Numbered from the stretch's first letter, positions 14,065 through 24,393 are shown. The stretch is 64,000 nt of DNA from Vibrio ostreicida (GCF_013074385.2 NZ_JABEYA020000006.1:124001-188000), one strand, 5' to 3'. Notes: generated from the letters alone by a model not told the origin. Translations and numbers: made by a program.

Positions 14065-16296
14065 TTAGCGAGGGGTGATATCGACTTGAATGCTGGCCCC
14101 ATGGGTGTGTTCGTCAGCGGCGGCGAGGATAAAGAGGCCCCCGAGCGGCGGCGAGTCGATGCTCAGGTATTCATCGTTACCCTCATTGCGAGAGGAAAAC
14201 GTATAGCGATCACGGCTTGGCCAGCCGGTGTCAACAAACACATCGGTGTTGCCTTGGCCATGCTGAGTGCGGATCTCCAGCCGGGCATTGGGCTGATCAA
14301 TGGGAACAAAATAATAGTGGTCGCCATCGGTCATACACACTGGACGGGCAGGGGGCAGGACCGGGACCCGTTCCAATGACGGTGCCTGACATTGGTCTGC
14401 GATCGCGCGAGGTGGGTACTCGGGCCTTTGATGCGCGCTGTGGTGTCCATAAGCGAGTGACACCCCTTGATAACCGTGCTGGCCGATGGCGCTGACAAAA
14501 TGGCGGCCTTGGTTGAGCGTGATGACCAGCACTTGCTGGGTGGCCTCGCCGATTGAGCGAGCCGTCGCATTGCGCTCAGTGGCCCAAGTCTCAGGGTGGT
14601 AGTACAAGGTCAGCGCACCTTGTCCGCCGCGGCTACTGAGGTACACCCGAGTATTGTCTTGGGCGACATCAAAGTACAAATAGTGTGCCTGACCGGACAC
14701 GCATTGACCCTGATCGCGCGTCAATGCCGCTCCCGAGGCGAGGCCGTCGCCTTCAGTGCAGTCCTGGGTGAGATAGAGCGGCACGCCTTGGCCGTTTTTG
14801 GGGTGCAGTTGGAGGCCGTCAGGATCGGTGTCTTCGGGTTGAGGTAACCACGCTTGTAAGCAGTCGGCTTGTTTCACACACGGGTCAGTAAGGGCTTTCA
14901 GAAACTCAACCAGATCGGTTTTTGACTGACGGGATAAATTCAGTTTTTTCAACACCGGTGCACCGTCGGCGATTTCATCATCGATGATGACCGCTGCCAA
15001 GTCTGTGTTGTCACGTGTGTCTGGAAATAAGGAATAACAGTCTTGGCGGTCCTGAAACTGGGGTTGCTCGCACCAACCCTGATGATTGATGTATTGGTCG
15101 AGCAGAGCGTGATAATCGTCGTAGTGATCAATGACCTGCTCAAGGGTATCGTAATTGCCCGCATGGCCAAAGGGCCCAGTGACTTCAATATTGAGTAGGG
15201 TTCCAGAGCGAAAGCTGTAGATATCATCGCGTTCGCCGTTACGGTGCATACGGCCCAAATCTTGGGTTTCGATGCCCGCGCTGCCCGTACCGGGGCCGAT
15301 TTGTGGAAACGCCAAGCGATGGTAATTGGACTCTTTGGTTTGGGCGAAATTATCGGTATTGTGGCAACCAATACATTGGGTGGGCAGAAAGTCAGGCTCG
15401 GTGCCGCCGTCAGACGGTGGCGGGGGCATATATAAGTACAGATACGCGCCGCGCTTTTGCGATTCTGTGAGCGCCGCCAAATCCCCTTTGACATAGCGAT
15501 TCCAAGGGTTATCGGTAAAATTCATGGAGGCCTGATAAGCGGATAAGGCCCGAGTTATATTGGCAAACGTGATCAGCTCTTTTGCGTCATCGTGTTCACC
15601 ATAGGCGGCGGTAAACAGTGGGCGCCATTGGTTATTCAACAGCTCCCCTTGGCCTTGGCCATAATCCCCAATTCGGGCGGCTAAATGGGCTCGAACCGCT
15701 TGGTTGGGTTGCCCCGTCATAAAGTCAAAACCGCGCATTTCAGCGTCAGTGACAGGGGGAAAGCGCGCTTGCGCGGCCAGCAGGGTGTCACCGGCTTTAG
15801 GATCAGGATCGCCGAACGCAACATCAGGTGTACTGATGCCTTGTTCCGGATCGAGCCAGTCAAGGAACTCGACTCGAGCATCGCGAAACAGGCTGCGTTT
15901 GTACAGGCCTGCATTAAAAATGGTCGGGCTATTGCGTGGGATGTAAAACTCACCAGTGAGGGTGCGCCGCCCGGGTCCGACGACGTCGTTATCCTCCGCC
16001 AGCGTCCCCACCGGTAACGACAAACCATCGCCGCCCCCTAAATACGGGTGGTGGCAACTGGCGCAAGCGACGTCTTTATTGCCGCTCAGCGCCTTGCTAA
16101 AAAACAGCCGTTTGCCCAGTTTGACTTCAGGGGAGTCAACGTCGGGAATATCGAGCCCAGCGTTGGGGTCACCCGTGAGATTGTGCTGGCGGATCAAGGT
16201 GCGCAGTTCGCCATCGAGATCGTCAGGAATCGGTATGGCCGCGGCATGCAGAGCGGCCCCCAAGGTAAGCAAGAATAGCATCAATCGACTCATCAT
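14065..16296 (-). CDS. Di-haem cytochrome c peroxidase (MauG/CcpA-like) with C-terminal PPC-like domains
   Basis: A signal peptide (MMSRLMLFLLTLGAALHAAA) leads to a periplasmic di-haem peroxidase with two CxxCH motifs, CASCH (78-82) and CIGCH (308-312), plus GKRLFFSKALSGN and GTLLNIEVTGPFGHAG typical of the family. Normal members are 320-450 aa; this one is 743 aa. The extra ~270 residues contain two beta-rich segments with HYLYFDV and HYYFVPI starts that resemble bacterial pre-peptidase C-terminal (PPC) domains. It probably reduces peroxide or oxidises a partner protein. It is a single gene with unknown electron donor. Confidence 0.85.
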   Translation of the reverse strand: MMSRLMLFLLTLGAALHAAAIPIPDDLDGELRTLIRQHNLTGDPNAGLDIPDVDSPEVKLGKRLFFSKALSGNKDVACASCHHPYLGGGDGLSLPVGTLAEDNDVVGPGRRTLTGEFYIPRNSPTIFNAGLYKRSLFRDARVEFLDWLDPEQGISTPDVAFGDPDPKAGDTLLAAQARFPPVTDAEMRGFDFMTGQPNQAVRAHLAARIGDYGQGQGELLNNQWRPLFTAAYGEHDDAKELITFANITRALSAYQASMNFTDNPWNRYVKGDLAALTESQKRGAYLYLYMPPPPSDGGTEPDFLPTQCIGCHNTDNFAQTKESNYHRLAFPQIGPGTGSAGIETQDLGRMHRNGERDDIYSFRSGTLLNIEVTGPFGHAGNYDTLEQVIDHYDDYHALLDQYINHQGWCEQPQFQDRQDCYSLFPDTRDNTDLAAVIIDDEIADGAPVLKKLNLSRQSKTDLVEFLKALTDPCVKQADCLQAWLPQPEDTDPDGLQLHPKNGQGVPLYLTQDCTEGDGLASGAALTRDQGQCVSGQAHYLYFDVAQDNTRVYLSSRGGQGALTLYYHPETWATERNATARSIGEATQQVLVITLNQGRHFVSAIGQHGYQGVSLAYGHHSAHQRPEYPPRAIADQCQAPSLERVPVLPPARPVCMTDGDHYYFVPIDQPNARLEIRTQHGQGNTDVFVDTGWPSRDRYTFSSRNEGNDEYLSIDSPPLGGLFILAAADEHTHGASIQVDITPR

Positions 16297-16587
16297 GGAC
16301 CTTCTATTGTCTGGAACTCAATGACAGCAAGCGATGGCAGTCCTTGTCTCGGTCAGTTGCTCGCGCCATCGAGTCAGTGGTTGGCTGTGGTGATGAAAAA
16401 AGGCTAAAACAAGGCCGGTTAACGCTGGGTTAAATGGGCGCTCAGGGAGGGGCTTTATTTTTTAAACTTGAATGCATATCAAACTTTTCAATGAGATTAA
16501 TGTGCACTTAATATCTGCGAGTGGTCAAAAGCTCGTCATATAACGGCTTAAGTGGCTCAGGGGCGATGATTTAGTGTTAGACTGGCG

Positions 16588-16603
16588 CGTCACCAATGTG
16601 ACG
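16588..16603. promoter_or_regulatory. Inverted repeat upstream of creBCD
   Basis: CGTCAC-CAAT-GTGACG is a perfect inverted repeat in the 342-bp gap before the small membrane gene and creB. It may be an operator; it does not match the tandem TTCAC CreB box of E. coli. The rest of the gap (16297-16587) shows no gene. Confidence 0.35.
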
Positions 16604-16638
16604 AGTGTTTAAAACGGGATATGAATAAGGAAACCGCG

Positions 16639-16755
16639 ATGTGGATGGTGTATCGATTGGTCAAGCTGGCGGTGATCTGCGCAGTGTTCTTCACGGTCTA
16701 CGATTGGATTGCCTTGGGGCAGATCACTTGGCCAGCGCGTTTTTTCGGCGGTTAA
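16639..16755 (+). CDS. Small single-pass membrane protein (38 aa) at the head of the cre locus
   Basis: Too short for usual ORF calling. AAGGAAA lies eight bases before ATG 16639; an in-frame ATG at 16621 would give 44 residues. The peptide starts MWMVYRLVKLAVICAVFFTV, one hydrophobic helix, and ends in a Trp/Phe-rich tail (WPARFFGG). It precedes creB by 47 bp in the same direction, so it may be co-transcribed. Unknown function; possibly a small regulator or modulator of the sensor kinase. Confidence 0.5.
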   Translation: MWMVYRLVKLAVICAVFFTVYDWIALGQITWPARFFGG

Positions 16756-16802
16756 GTGGCGCCGTCAGCCCATGTTGATCACAGGAGAGGAGGCGGCACG
16801 CC

Positions 16803-17561
16803 TTGAATGAAGTAGAGACATTAAACAAACGCGCCACGGTGGTGATTATTGAAGACGAAGCCGCGATCGCCGACAACCTTGTCCACGTTCTGGAAATGGA
16901 CGGTTATCAGCCAAAGTGGTTCTCCACCGCTGGCGAGGGGCTGGCGTTTTTGCAACACAATCACGCGGCCCTGTTGGTCTTAGATGTGGGCTTGCCTGAT
17001 GGCAACGGATTCGAGTTGTGTAAGACGATTCGTGAATTTTCCGATCTGCCGATCATCTTTCTTACTGCACGAAATGATGAAATCGATCGCGTCGTTGGGC
17101 TGGAAATTGGCGCGGATGATTATGTCACAAAGCCGTTTAGCCCACGAGAAATGTTGGCGAGGGTTAAGCTGCGGATTAAATCACGCGTGGCGATGGATGC
17201 CCAGCAACCTGACGGCGTCGAGCCTTTGGCCGCGTCTCACCCCTTGGGACGAGATCAGGCTCACCAGACACCGCTTGGCGACGAACTAAAGCCGGAAAAC
17301 TATGATTATCAGGTCGGGGCACACAAGCTCGGTCTGACCGCGGTCGAATACAAAATTTTAGACAAATTGATTCGCTCCTCGCCGCAGGTCCTTAGCCGTG
17401 AACAGCTGATGGTGGTGGCGGATATGACGCCACACGCCAGTTATGAACGCAATATTGATTCCCACATTAAAGCCATTCGCCACAAACTCAAACCCCTCGA
17501 CATGTCAGAGCGAATTTGCACCAAGCGTGGGTTTGGTTATTACTATCAGTTAGCGAGGTGA
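16803..17561 (+). CDS. creB: CreB-like response regulator (OmpR class)
   Basis: The receiver domain has the acidic pair E17-D18, phospho-acceptor Asp61 (VLDVGLPDGNGF) and Lys110 (VTKPFSPREML). A linker of about 45 residues, longer than usual, leads to an OmpR-type winged helix ending ERICTKRGFGYYY. The start is TTG at 16803, chosen because GGAGAGGAGG lies at suitable distance and no ATG fits. It overlaps creC by one base (TGATG). CreB is activated by CreC and controls metabolic and beta-lactam-response genes such as creD. Confidence 0.85.
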   Translation: MNEVETLNKRATVVIIEDEAAIADNLVHVLEMDGYQPKWFSTAGEGLAFLQHNHAALLVLDVGLPDGNGFELCKTIREFSDLPIIFLTARNDEIDRVVGLEIGADDYVTKPFSPREMLARVKLRIKSRVAMDAQQPDGVEPLAASHPLGRDQAHQTPLGDELKPENYDYQVGAHKLGLTAVEYKILDKLIRSSPQVLSREQLMVVADMTPHASYERNIDSHIKAIRHKLKPLDMSERICTKRGFGYYYQLAR

Positions 17562-19021
17562 TGATGATCGGCTGGCCAAAAATCCCGCTGGGGCTACGAC
17601 TGTTTTCACTCTATTTTGCCCTCGTTGTCCTGACGGCGTACACCGTGAGTACCACCATCATTGATGAGCTCAAGCCGACCGTTCGTCAGACCACCGAAGA
17701 AACGCTGGTGGACATGGCCAACTTGCTCGCGGTCTTGGCCGAAGAAGGGTGGGCCAACGGAGACCGTTCAAACCGTCGTCTTGCGGCACTGCTGAACGCT
17801 TATGGACAAAGAGAGCCAGCCGCTCGAATTTGGGAAATCGGCAAAAAGGTGATGAACCATCGAATTTACATCACCGACCAAAAAGGGATCGTGATCGCCG
17901 ATTCTTGGCAGCAAGACATCGGTCAAGATTACTCCCAATGGAACGATGTTTACCGCACTTTACGTGGCCAATATGGTGCTCGCAGTACCACCGAGGACCC
18001 CAATGACCCACTCTCGACCGTGATGTACGTGGCCGCGCCGATTTATTATCAAGACGCGATCGTGGGCAGCGTCACGGTGGCCAAATCGAACCGCTCTGTC
18101 GAGCCCTTTATTGACCTGTCAAAACGCCATGTGTTGTTCTGGATGATCGCCATGAGTGGTTTAGTTCTGCTGGCGGGGGCCCTATTTGCATGGCGGATCC
18201 ACTCTGCGCTGCATAAACTTGAGCAATATGCGGTTAAGCTGGGCGAAGGGGAGAAAGCCACCAAGCCCAAGTTTCGTGTTTTTTATGAATACGGCCACCT
18301 GAGCAACGCACTGGAAAAAATGCGCACCCAGCTCGATGGTAAGCAGTACGTTGAAGAGTATGTGGAAACCTTGACGCACGAGCTGAAAAGCCCGCTGTCA
18401 GGGATCAAAGGCGCCAGTGAAATTTTACAGATGACGTTGACGCCAAAAAAGGCCGCTCGTTTCGCCGCGAACATCGAACGAGAAAGTGAGCGGATGCAAT
18501 CCTTGATCGACAAATTGCTGGTGTTGGCTCGGCTGGAAAAACAGCCCCAACTGGCCCATCAACAACCCATCGACTTAGAACAGATTCTGGCCGAGATTGT
18601 TGACGCATCGGATGCACGGCTGAGTGTCAAAAACATCACCTGCCGACTGCCTAAACCGCCTTACCCGAGCCTTGAAGGGGACGCGTTTCTCTTCAAACAG
18701 GCCCTGTTTAATTTGATGGACAACGCGCTCGATTTTGTCGAAGAAGGCGGTAAGATTACTTGGCAGCTCAGGCAAGTCAACGGCCTGTCAAAGCTGTCGA
18801 TATTTAACACGGGGCCGCTTATCCCTAAGTATGCCATGGTGCGTCTTACTGAGCGATTTTACTCACTTGCTCGCGGCAACGGTGTCAAAAGTACGGGGCT
18901 GGGGCTCAATTTTGTTGAGCAGGTGGCCAAGCTGCACCACAGTGAGCTGCGGATTGAAAACGTCGACCAAGGGGTTCTCGGTCAAGGGGTGAAAGTCACC
19001 TTGCAATGGGCAACTCCATAA
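17561..19021 (+). CDS. creC: CreC-like sensor histidine kinase
   Basis: The 486-aa protein starts at ATG 17561, overlapping the creB stop by one base. It has an N-terminal membrane helix (about 11-32), a periplasmic sensing domain of CreC/PAS type with YITDQKGIVIADS, a second helix (191-211), a HAMP-like stretch, the HisKA motif ETLTHELKSPLSG with His273, and an ATPase domain with N box LFNLMDNALDF and GLGLNFVEQ. It should phosphorylate CreB. Family identity is supported by the creB and creD neighbours. Confidence 0.88.
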   Translation: MMIGWPKIPLGLRLFSLYFALVVLTAYTVSTTIIDELKPTVRQTTEETLVDMANLLAVLAEEGWANGDRSNRRLAALLNAYGQREPAARIWEIGKKVMNHRIYITDQKGIVIADSWQQDIGQDYSQWNDVYRTLRGQYGARSTTEDPNDPLSTVMYVAAPIYYQDAIVGSVTVAKSNRSVEPFIDLSKRHVLFWMIAMSGLVLLAGALFAWRIHSALHKLEQYAVKLGEGEKATKPKFRVFYEYGHLSNALEKMRTQLDGKQYVEEYVETLTHELKSPLSGIKGASEILQMTLTPKKAARFAANIERESERMQSLIDKLLVLARLEKQPQLAHQQPIDLEQILAEIVDASDARLSVKNITCRLPKPPYPSLEGDAFLFKQALFNLMDNALDFVEEGGKITWQLRQVNGLSKLSIFNTGPLIPKYAMVRLTERFYSLARGNGVKSTGLGLNFVEQVAKLHHSELRIENVDQGVLGQGVKVTLQWATP

Positions 19022-19095
19022 AAACTCCATATTCGCTCCATTCCTTCTCCAAATGACGGCGTTAGAGTAAGCGCATCATTTAAGGAGAATGAATC

Positions 19096-20451
19096 ATGAA
19101 AAACGTCCTCAATAACCCGCTCGGCATCAAGTTTGGCTTGGTGCTGGTGTTGATCCTATTACTGCAAATTCCAGACGCGATGGTCAGCGGTTTGATTTCT
19201 GAGCGGTCTGTGCGACAGGACACTGTGCGTGATGAGATTGCCCAGAGCAGCAGCACAGAGCAGCGTATCGTTGGCCCACTGATGGTCATTGACTACACCC
19301 AAACACGCACCCGTGAGGGGCGCACCGATTCCGAGCCGCGTCAGGCGTTTATTTTGCCGCAAAGCTTGGAGGTTCGGGCCAATCTGGACAGCTTTGAAAA
19401 ATATCGCGGGATCTACCGCGCCAGACTGTATAACGCCGACACGGCGTTGCAAGGGGCGTTTGATCTGAGTTTACTCAAAGCATGGAATCGCGGAGCGATC
19501 ACCGACATTAACGTTGTGGTCGGGGTACGAGATAGCCGCGGATTGATCCGGATCGACACCATGACCTTGGCCGATCGTCAGGTTGACATCATACCGGGGA
19601 CAGGGCTGATCCCCTTAGCTCAAGGCTTTCGCACTCGTCTGGATCGCAACGCCCTCGACCTCACACAGGCGCTGACGTTTGACTTGCGCTTCTTACTTCA
19701 AGGAATGAGTAAACTTCAAGTCACGCCCCTTGGCCAAAGCACGCAGGTTGAGCTGTCGTCGACATGGCCTCATCCGAGCTTTATTGGCGACGCCTTACCG
19801 ATCTCCTCAGACGTGTCACCCGCGGGTTTTCGCGCTCAGTGGACGACCAACAACGTCTCGACCAATATTACCCCGCTGTTTCAAGATTGCATGTCGGACA
19901 CGACCTTGTGCGATGAGTTTAATCAGCGCCAATTCGGGGTCGATTTGATTGATCCGGTCGACCACTACCTCAAATCCCACCGCGCCATCAACTACTCCCT
20001 CTTGGTGATGACTTTGGTGTTTGCGAGCTTTTTCTTACTTGAGGTGCTGCAGGCTCGGCAGGTTCATCCGATTCAATATGGGTTTGCCGGACTGGCGCTG
20101 GCCTTGTTTTATCTGCTGTTGATCTCGCTCAGTGAACACACAGGTTTTAATTGGGCTTATGTGATTTCCGCCTGCGCCTCAACCGGTCTATTAAGCGTCT
20201 ACGTTGGCGGAGTGTTCCACCACGCTCGTCATGGGGCCGTGTTCGGGGTGAGCTTATTGTGTTTGTATGCGCTGTTGTTTGGTTTGATACAGGCCGAGAA
20301 TTACGCCCTGTTGATGGGCAGTGTGTTGTGTTTTTCTGTGCTGACCTTGGTGATGATGCTGACCAAAAACGTCGATTGGTACGCGCAGGCGGATCCCCGC
20401 TCAGGGTCCGCTCACCCAGCGCCGCCGCGTTTAAGGAACGACGATGAATAG
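19096..20451 (+). CDS. creD: Inner-membrane protein CreD
   Basis: The 451-aa protein matches the CreD family: an N-terminal helix (GIKFGLVLVLILLLQIP), the SERSVRQDTVRDEIAQSS segment after it, a large periplasmic domain ending with CxxxxxLCDEFNQRQFGVDLIDPVDHY, and six C-terminal helices from about residue 300. AAGGAG precedes ATG 19096. creD is the classic target of CreBC and lies 74 bp downstream of creC. In Aeromonas and Pseudomonas it affects beta-lactam tolerance; here that role is only inferred from the family. Confidence 0.9.
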   Translation: MKNVLNNPLGIKFGLVLVLILLLQIPDAMVSGLISERSVRQDTVRDEIAQSSSTEQRIVGPLMVIDYTQTRTREGRTDSEPRQAFILPQSLEVRANLDSFEKYRGIYRARLYNADTALQGAFDLSLLKAWNRGAITDINVVVGVRDSRGLIRIDTMTLADRQVDIIPGTGLIPLAQGFRTRLDRNALDLTQALTFDLRFLLQGMSKLQVTPLGQSTQVELSSTWPHPSFIGDALPISSDVSPAGFRAQWTTNNVSTNITPLFQDCMSDTTLCDEFNQRQFGVDLIDPVDHYLKSHRAINYSLLVMTLVFASFFLLEVLQARQVHPIQYGFAGLALALFYLLLISLSEHTGFNWAYVISACASTGLLSVYVGGVFHHARHGAVFGVSLLCLYALLFGLIQAENYALLMGSVLCFSVLTLVMMLTKNVDWYAQADPRSGSAHPAPPRLRNDDE

Positions 20452-20581
20452 CCTCCAACCGCGGCCGGCGTGGTCGAAAAAGAAAGTGCGCCCGAGCCTA
20501 CTGCAACAGATGTCTTGGTGGTGCCAACAACAACCGCAGCGACGCGCCAACGTCAACCGGTCACGCAGCCCGTCGCCTTGA
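20444..20581 (+). CDS. Possible small basic protein (45 aa) overlapping creD end
   Basis: ATG 20444 overlaps the last codons of creD (ATGAATAG) and has AAGGA seven bases upstream. The peptide is rich in Arg, Gln, Pro and Trp (WSKKKVRPSLLQQMSWWCQQQ), with no membrane helix. Translational coupling to creD is plausible, but composition alone does not prove coding. Confidence 0.3.
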   Translation: MNSLQPRPAWSKKKVRPSLLQQMSWWCQQQPQRRANVNRSRSPSP

Positions 20582-20594
20582 GCAGAACTCACCG

Positions 20595-21518
20595 TTATGA
20601 GCTGAGCGTGTCGCCCAGCTCACGGCTAATATAGTCAATAAACACTCTCAGTCGCGCGGGCATGTATTTGGTTTGTGGATACTGCATGGCGATCGCGCCA
20701 TGGTAATTGCTTTTGATGGTCCAGTCGGACAGAACCGGCACCACCTGTTGTTGCTCAATCGCATCGGCGATCACAAAATCATGAAAAATGCCAATACCAA
20801 GCGCATTTTTGACCCCAGTTAAGCGCATCTGAGAGTGGTTGACGGCATAACGGCCGGAGACAGTGACCGAATGATACGCATCGTCTTTAAAAAAATCCCA
20901 GACGTTATCGCGTTCGGTTTCCGCCAGAAACAGACAATCATGCGCCAGCAAGTCGGTAGGGTGAGACGGCATCCCGCGCTCTGCGAGATAATCGGGGCTG
21001 GCGCACAACATAAGATTGGTTTGGCCGATGTCTTTGAGCACCAAATTTTCATCCGGTTTATCCGTCAGCTTAAAGGCAATATCAATCCCATCTCTGAGCA
21101 AGTCAATCTCCCCGTCGGCGACCCGCAGTTGCAGCTGAATATCAGGATAGCGTTGCAAAAAAGGCACCACATAGGGTTGAAGCACCGAGTTGAGAAAAGC
21201 CTCAGGGGCGGCAATGGTCAGCGAACCGGTGGCTTGCTTATGATCCGTGGTGGATAGCTCCCATGCCTGCTGCGCAGCGTTGACCATCAAAATAGCCTGA
21301 TCGTACACTTGTTGGCCCGTCGGCGTGATGACCAGTTTTCGAGTGGTGCGCTCAAACAATTTAACCGACAGCGCAGACTCCAAACGCGTGATCAACTTAC
21401 TGAGCGCAGACGGCGTCACGTCGAGCTGTTTTGCGGCGGCGGTAAAACTGCCTTGTTCGGCGATAACAATAAAAGCCGCTAAATCAGGCAGTAAGGCGAT
21501 AAGCTTAGAATTGACCAA
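20595..21518 (-). CDS. LysR-family transcriptional regulator (307 aa)
   Basis: An N-terminal winged helix-turn-helix (FTAAAKQLDVTPSALSKLITRLESAL) and a substrate-binding domain of two lobes define a LysR regulator of the common CrgA-like type. The frame opens with TTG 21518, since the nearby ATG is out of frame. It points away from a small divergent ORF at 21620, so the roughly 100 bp between may contain its operator. Typical members control an adjacent, often divergent, gene and respond to a small metabolite; the target is not clear here. Confidence 0.85.
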   Translation of the reverse strand: MVNSKLIALLPDLAAFIVIAEQGSFTAAAKQLDVTPSALSKLITRLESALSVKLFERTTRKLVITPTGQQVYDQAILMVNAAQQAWELSTTDHKQATGSLTIAAPEAFLNSVLQPYVVPFLQRYPDIQLQLRVADGEIDLLRDGIDIAFKLTDKPDENLVLKDIGQTNLMLCASPDYLAERGMPSHPTDLLAHDCLFLAETERDNVWDFFKDDAYHSVTVSGRYAVNHSQMRLTGVKNALGIGIFHDFVIADAIEQQQVVPVLSDWTIKSNYHGAIAMQYPQTKYMPARLRVFIDYISRELGDTLSS

Positions 21519-21619
21519 AATGAATCCGTGATATCAAGTGAAATTATCAATAAAACCCGTTGTCAATCCTCTTCAAATCGATAAAGTGGTTAAATAGTAA
21601 CCAACAACGGAGTGGCACA

Positions 21620-21730
21620 ATGCAAGAATCAAGTACTTTGCTCGATCTGGATACCATGATACATGACATCCTGCTGGCCGCCTCTGTCATCGCCTTAATC
21701 ACTTTGCTAAGCCTCATACACGAAAAATAG
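21620..21730 (+). CDS. Possible small single-helix membrane peptide (36 aa)
   Basis: Below usual size cut-offs. GGAG lies nine bases before ATG 21620. The peptide has a polar start and one hydrophobic helix (HDILLAASVIALITLLSLIH) ending in EK. It is divergent from the LysR gene, which may regulate it. Function unknown. Confidence 0.4.
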   Translation: MQESSTLLDLDTMIHDILLAASVIALITLLSLIHEK

Positions 21731-22020
21731 CAAGGCCCACGCCAGTCTCCTCTCTCTTCTCCACCAGCGTGCAGGCGAGTCAGACCTGACAAGCATAGCG
21801 GTCGGCTGACAACACGCTGAGTGTTATGGCTCATTCCTGTGATTTACATCATAAAAAGCCCGCATTTGTGCCTCAGATTCACGAATGTTTTTCCAGATAG
21901 CAGGATAATGAAAAGCGCCATCATCGATTACACTTAGCCCATTCTTATAAGCGGTCTGCCGATTGCGGCGGGCCTCAACAAGCAACGACGCTTGATTTAA
22001 TCACTAGCAAGGAATTTGAC

Positions 22021-23217
22021 ATGTCTTCTGCATTCTACCAACAAATTCAGCAACAAATCGAAGACGTAAAGACCGAAGGTCTTTACAAATCTGAACGTAT
22101 CATTACCTCTCAGCAGCAAGCGGCGGTCAAAATCTCCAGCGGCGAAGAAGTGTTGAACTTTTGTGCCAACAACTACCTTGGGCTGGCGAATCACCCTGAG
22201 CTTATCCATGCTGGCAAAGAGGGCATGGAGACGCATGGCTTCGGAATGGCGTCTGTTCGCTTTATCTGTGGAACTCAAGACATTCACAAGCACCTTGAGC
22301 AAAAGCTGTCGAGCTTCCTAGGTAAAGAAGATACGATTCTGTACACCTCGTGTTTTGACGCAAATGCAGGCCTGTTTGAAACCATCCTTGGCAAAGAAGA
22401 CGCGATCATTTCTGATGCGCTAAACCACGCTTCGATCATTGATGGTGTGCGTCTGTGTAAAGCGATGCGTTTCCGTTATTCCAACAACAACATGCAAGAG
22501 CTAGAAGCACAGCTCATTGCGGCGAAAGAAGCCGGCGCTCGCCATATTCTGATCGTGACTGACGGCGTGTTCTCCATGGATGGTGTCGTGGCGAACTTGC
22601 CAGCGATTTGCGATCTTGCCGAGCAATACGGTGCCTTGACCATGGTCGACGACTCTCATGCCGTTGGCTTTATGGGCAAAACAGGCGCAGGCACCCACGA
22701 ATACCACAATGTGGTTGACCGCATCGACATCATTACGGGCACCCTAGGCAAAGCCATGGGCGGCGCGTCAGGCGGTTACACCTCGGGCAAAAAAGAAGTG
22801 ATTGACTGGTTGCGTCAGCGTTCACGCCCATACCTGTTCTCTAATTCTGTTGCGCCAGCTATCGTTAACGCATCGATTCGTGTTCTCGATCTGCTTGAAG
22901 AAAGCGGCGACTTGCGCGACCGTCTATGGGCAAACTCGGCGCATTTCCGTACTCGTATGGAAGCGGCGGGCTTCACCATGGGCGGCGCGGATCACGCGAT
23001 CATTCCTATCATGCTGGGTGATGCCAAAGTGGCGGCTGAATTCGCCGAACGTGCGCTAGAAAAAGGCATCTACGTGGTGGGTTTCTCTTTCCCTGTGGTG
23101 CCTAAAGGCCAAGCGCGTATCCGTACTCAAATGTCGGCAGCGCATTCTCAACAGCAACTTGACCATGCGATTGATGCCTTTATCCAAGTGGGTAAAGACA
23201 TGGCTATCATCGACTAA
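22021..23217 (+). CDS. kbl: 2-amino-3-ketobutyrate CoA ligase (glycine C-acetyltransferase)
   Basis: The 398-aa PLP enzyme shows the alpha-oxoamine synthase pattern: [24 protein letters not shown], and [13 protein letters not shown] with the PLP-binding Lys. It splits 2-amino-3-ketobutyrate with CoA to glycine and acetyl-CoA. AAGGAA precedes ATG 22021. It is followed by tdh 104 bp downstream; together they break down threonine. Length is as in E. coli Kbl. Confidence 0.96.
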   Translation: MSSAFYQQIQQQIEDVKTEGLYKSERIITSQQQAAVKISSGEEVLNFCANNYLGLANHPELIHAGKEGMETHGFGMASVRFICGTQDIHKHLEQKLSSFLGKEDTILYTSCFDANAGLFETILGKEDAIISDALNHASIIDGVRLCKAMRFRYSNNNMQELEAQLIAAKEAGARHILIVTDGVFSMDGVVANLPAICDLAEQYGALTMVDDSHAVGFMGKTGAGTHEYHNVVDRIDIITGTLGKAMGGASGGYTSGKKEVIDWLRQRSRPYLFSNSVAPAIVNASIRVLDLLEESGDLRDRLWANSAHFRTRMEAAGFTMGGADHAIIPIMLGDAKVAAEFAERALEKGIYVVGFSFPVVPKGQARIRTQMSAAHSQQQLDHAIDAFIQVGKDMAIID

Positions 23218-23321
23218 AAATGAGGTCTGCGGTGTCAATCGCCGACCTCAACGATACCCATAGAACAACACGATTTTTTGATTTTCGCCTTGCAGTTAGG
23301 TGAAATGAACTAGGTAACATT

Positions 23322-24353
23322 ATGAAAATTAAAGCACTTTCTAAACTTAAGCCTGAAGAAGGCATTTGGATGACCGAGGTTGAAAAACCGAAAATGGGTC
23401 ATAATGATCTTCTTATCCGTATTAAGAAAACCGCGATTTGTGGTACTGACGTCCACATTTACAACTGGGACGAATGGTCACAAAACACCATTCCGGTGCC
23501 CATGGTGGTCGGCCACGAATACGTTGGCGAAGTCGTGGGTATTGGTCAGGAAGTGCGTGGTTTTGACATTGGCGATCGTGTGTCTGGCGAAGGGCACATC
23601 ACGTGTGGCCATTGTCGTAACTGTCGTGGCGGCCGTACTCACTTGTGTCGCAACACCACTGGCGTTGGCGTCAATCGCACGGGTGCCTTCTCTGAATTCC
23701 TCGTGATCCCCGCCTTCAACGCCTTTAAGATCCCGGCTGAAATCTCTGACGATCTCGCTTCTATCTTTGACCCGTTTGGCAACGCAGTGCATACCGCGCT
23801 TTCTTTCGACCTTGTTGGTGAAGATGTCCTGATCACGGGCGCGGGTCCAATCGGAATCATGGCGGCCGCCGTCGCTAAACACGTTGGAGCGCGTCACGTG
23901 GTGATCACTGACGTCAACGAATACCGCTTAGATCTTGCTAAAAAGATGGGCGTGACTCGCGCAGTCAACGTGATGGAAGAAAAACTTGAAGACGTGATGT
24001 CCGAACTTGGCATGACGGAAGGGTTTGATGTCGGCCTTGAGATGTCGGGTAACCCGTCGGCGTTTAATAGCATGTTGACCAACATGAACCACGGCGGAAA
24101 AATCTCGCTGTTGGGTATCCCACCTTCAGACATGGCGGTTGACTGGAATCAAGTGATCTTTAAAGGCTTGGTCATCAAAGGCATTTACGGACGTGAAATG
24201 TTCGAAACGTGGTACAAGATGGCCAGCTTGATCCAATCCGGCTTAGATCTGACCCCGATCATTACCCACCATTTCAAAGTGGATGACTTCCAAGCCGGCT
24301 TCGATATGATGCGCAGCGGCCAATCAGGTAAGGTTATCCTAGATTGGGAATAA
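23322..24353 (+). CDS. tdh: L-threonine 3-dehydrogenase
   Basis: The 343-aa zinc-dependent medium-chain dehydrogenase has the catalytic zinc residues in [15 protein letters not shown] and VGHEYVGEV, four structural zinc Cys in [15 protein letters not shown], and the NAD-binding [13 protein letters not shown]. It oxidises threonine to 2-amino-3-ketobutyrate, the substrate of Kbl. The two genes form an operon that ends at a hairpin at 24394. Length equals E. coli Tdh (341 aa) closely. Confidence 0.96.
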   Translation: MKIKALSKLKPEEGIWMTEVEKPKMGHNDLLIRIKKTAICGTDVHIYNWDEWSQNTIPVPMVVGHEYVGEVVGIGQEVRGFDIGDRVSGEGHITCGHCRNCRGGRTHLCRNTTGVGVNRTGAFSEFLVIPAFNAFKIPAEISDDLASIFDPFGNAVHTALSFDLVGEDVLITGAGPIGIMAAAVAKHVGARHVVITDVNEYRLDLAKKMGVTRAVNVMEEKLEDVMSELGMTEGFDVGLEMSGNPSAFNSMLTNMNHGGKISLLGIPPSDMAVDWNQVIFKGLVIKGIYGREMFETWYKMASLIQSGLDLTPIITHHFKVDDFQAGFDMMRSGQSGKVILDWE

Positions 24354-24393
24354 TCCAAAAAAGCGCCCCGAACGGGGTAAGCTGATCAGTGAT

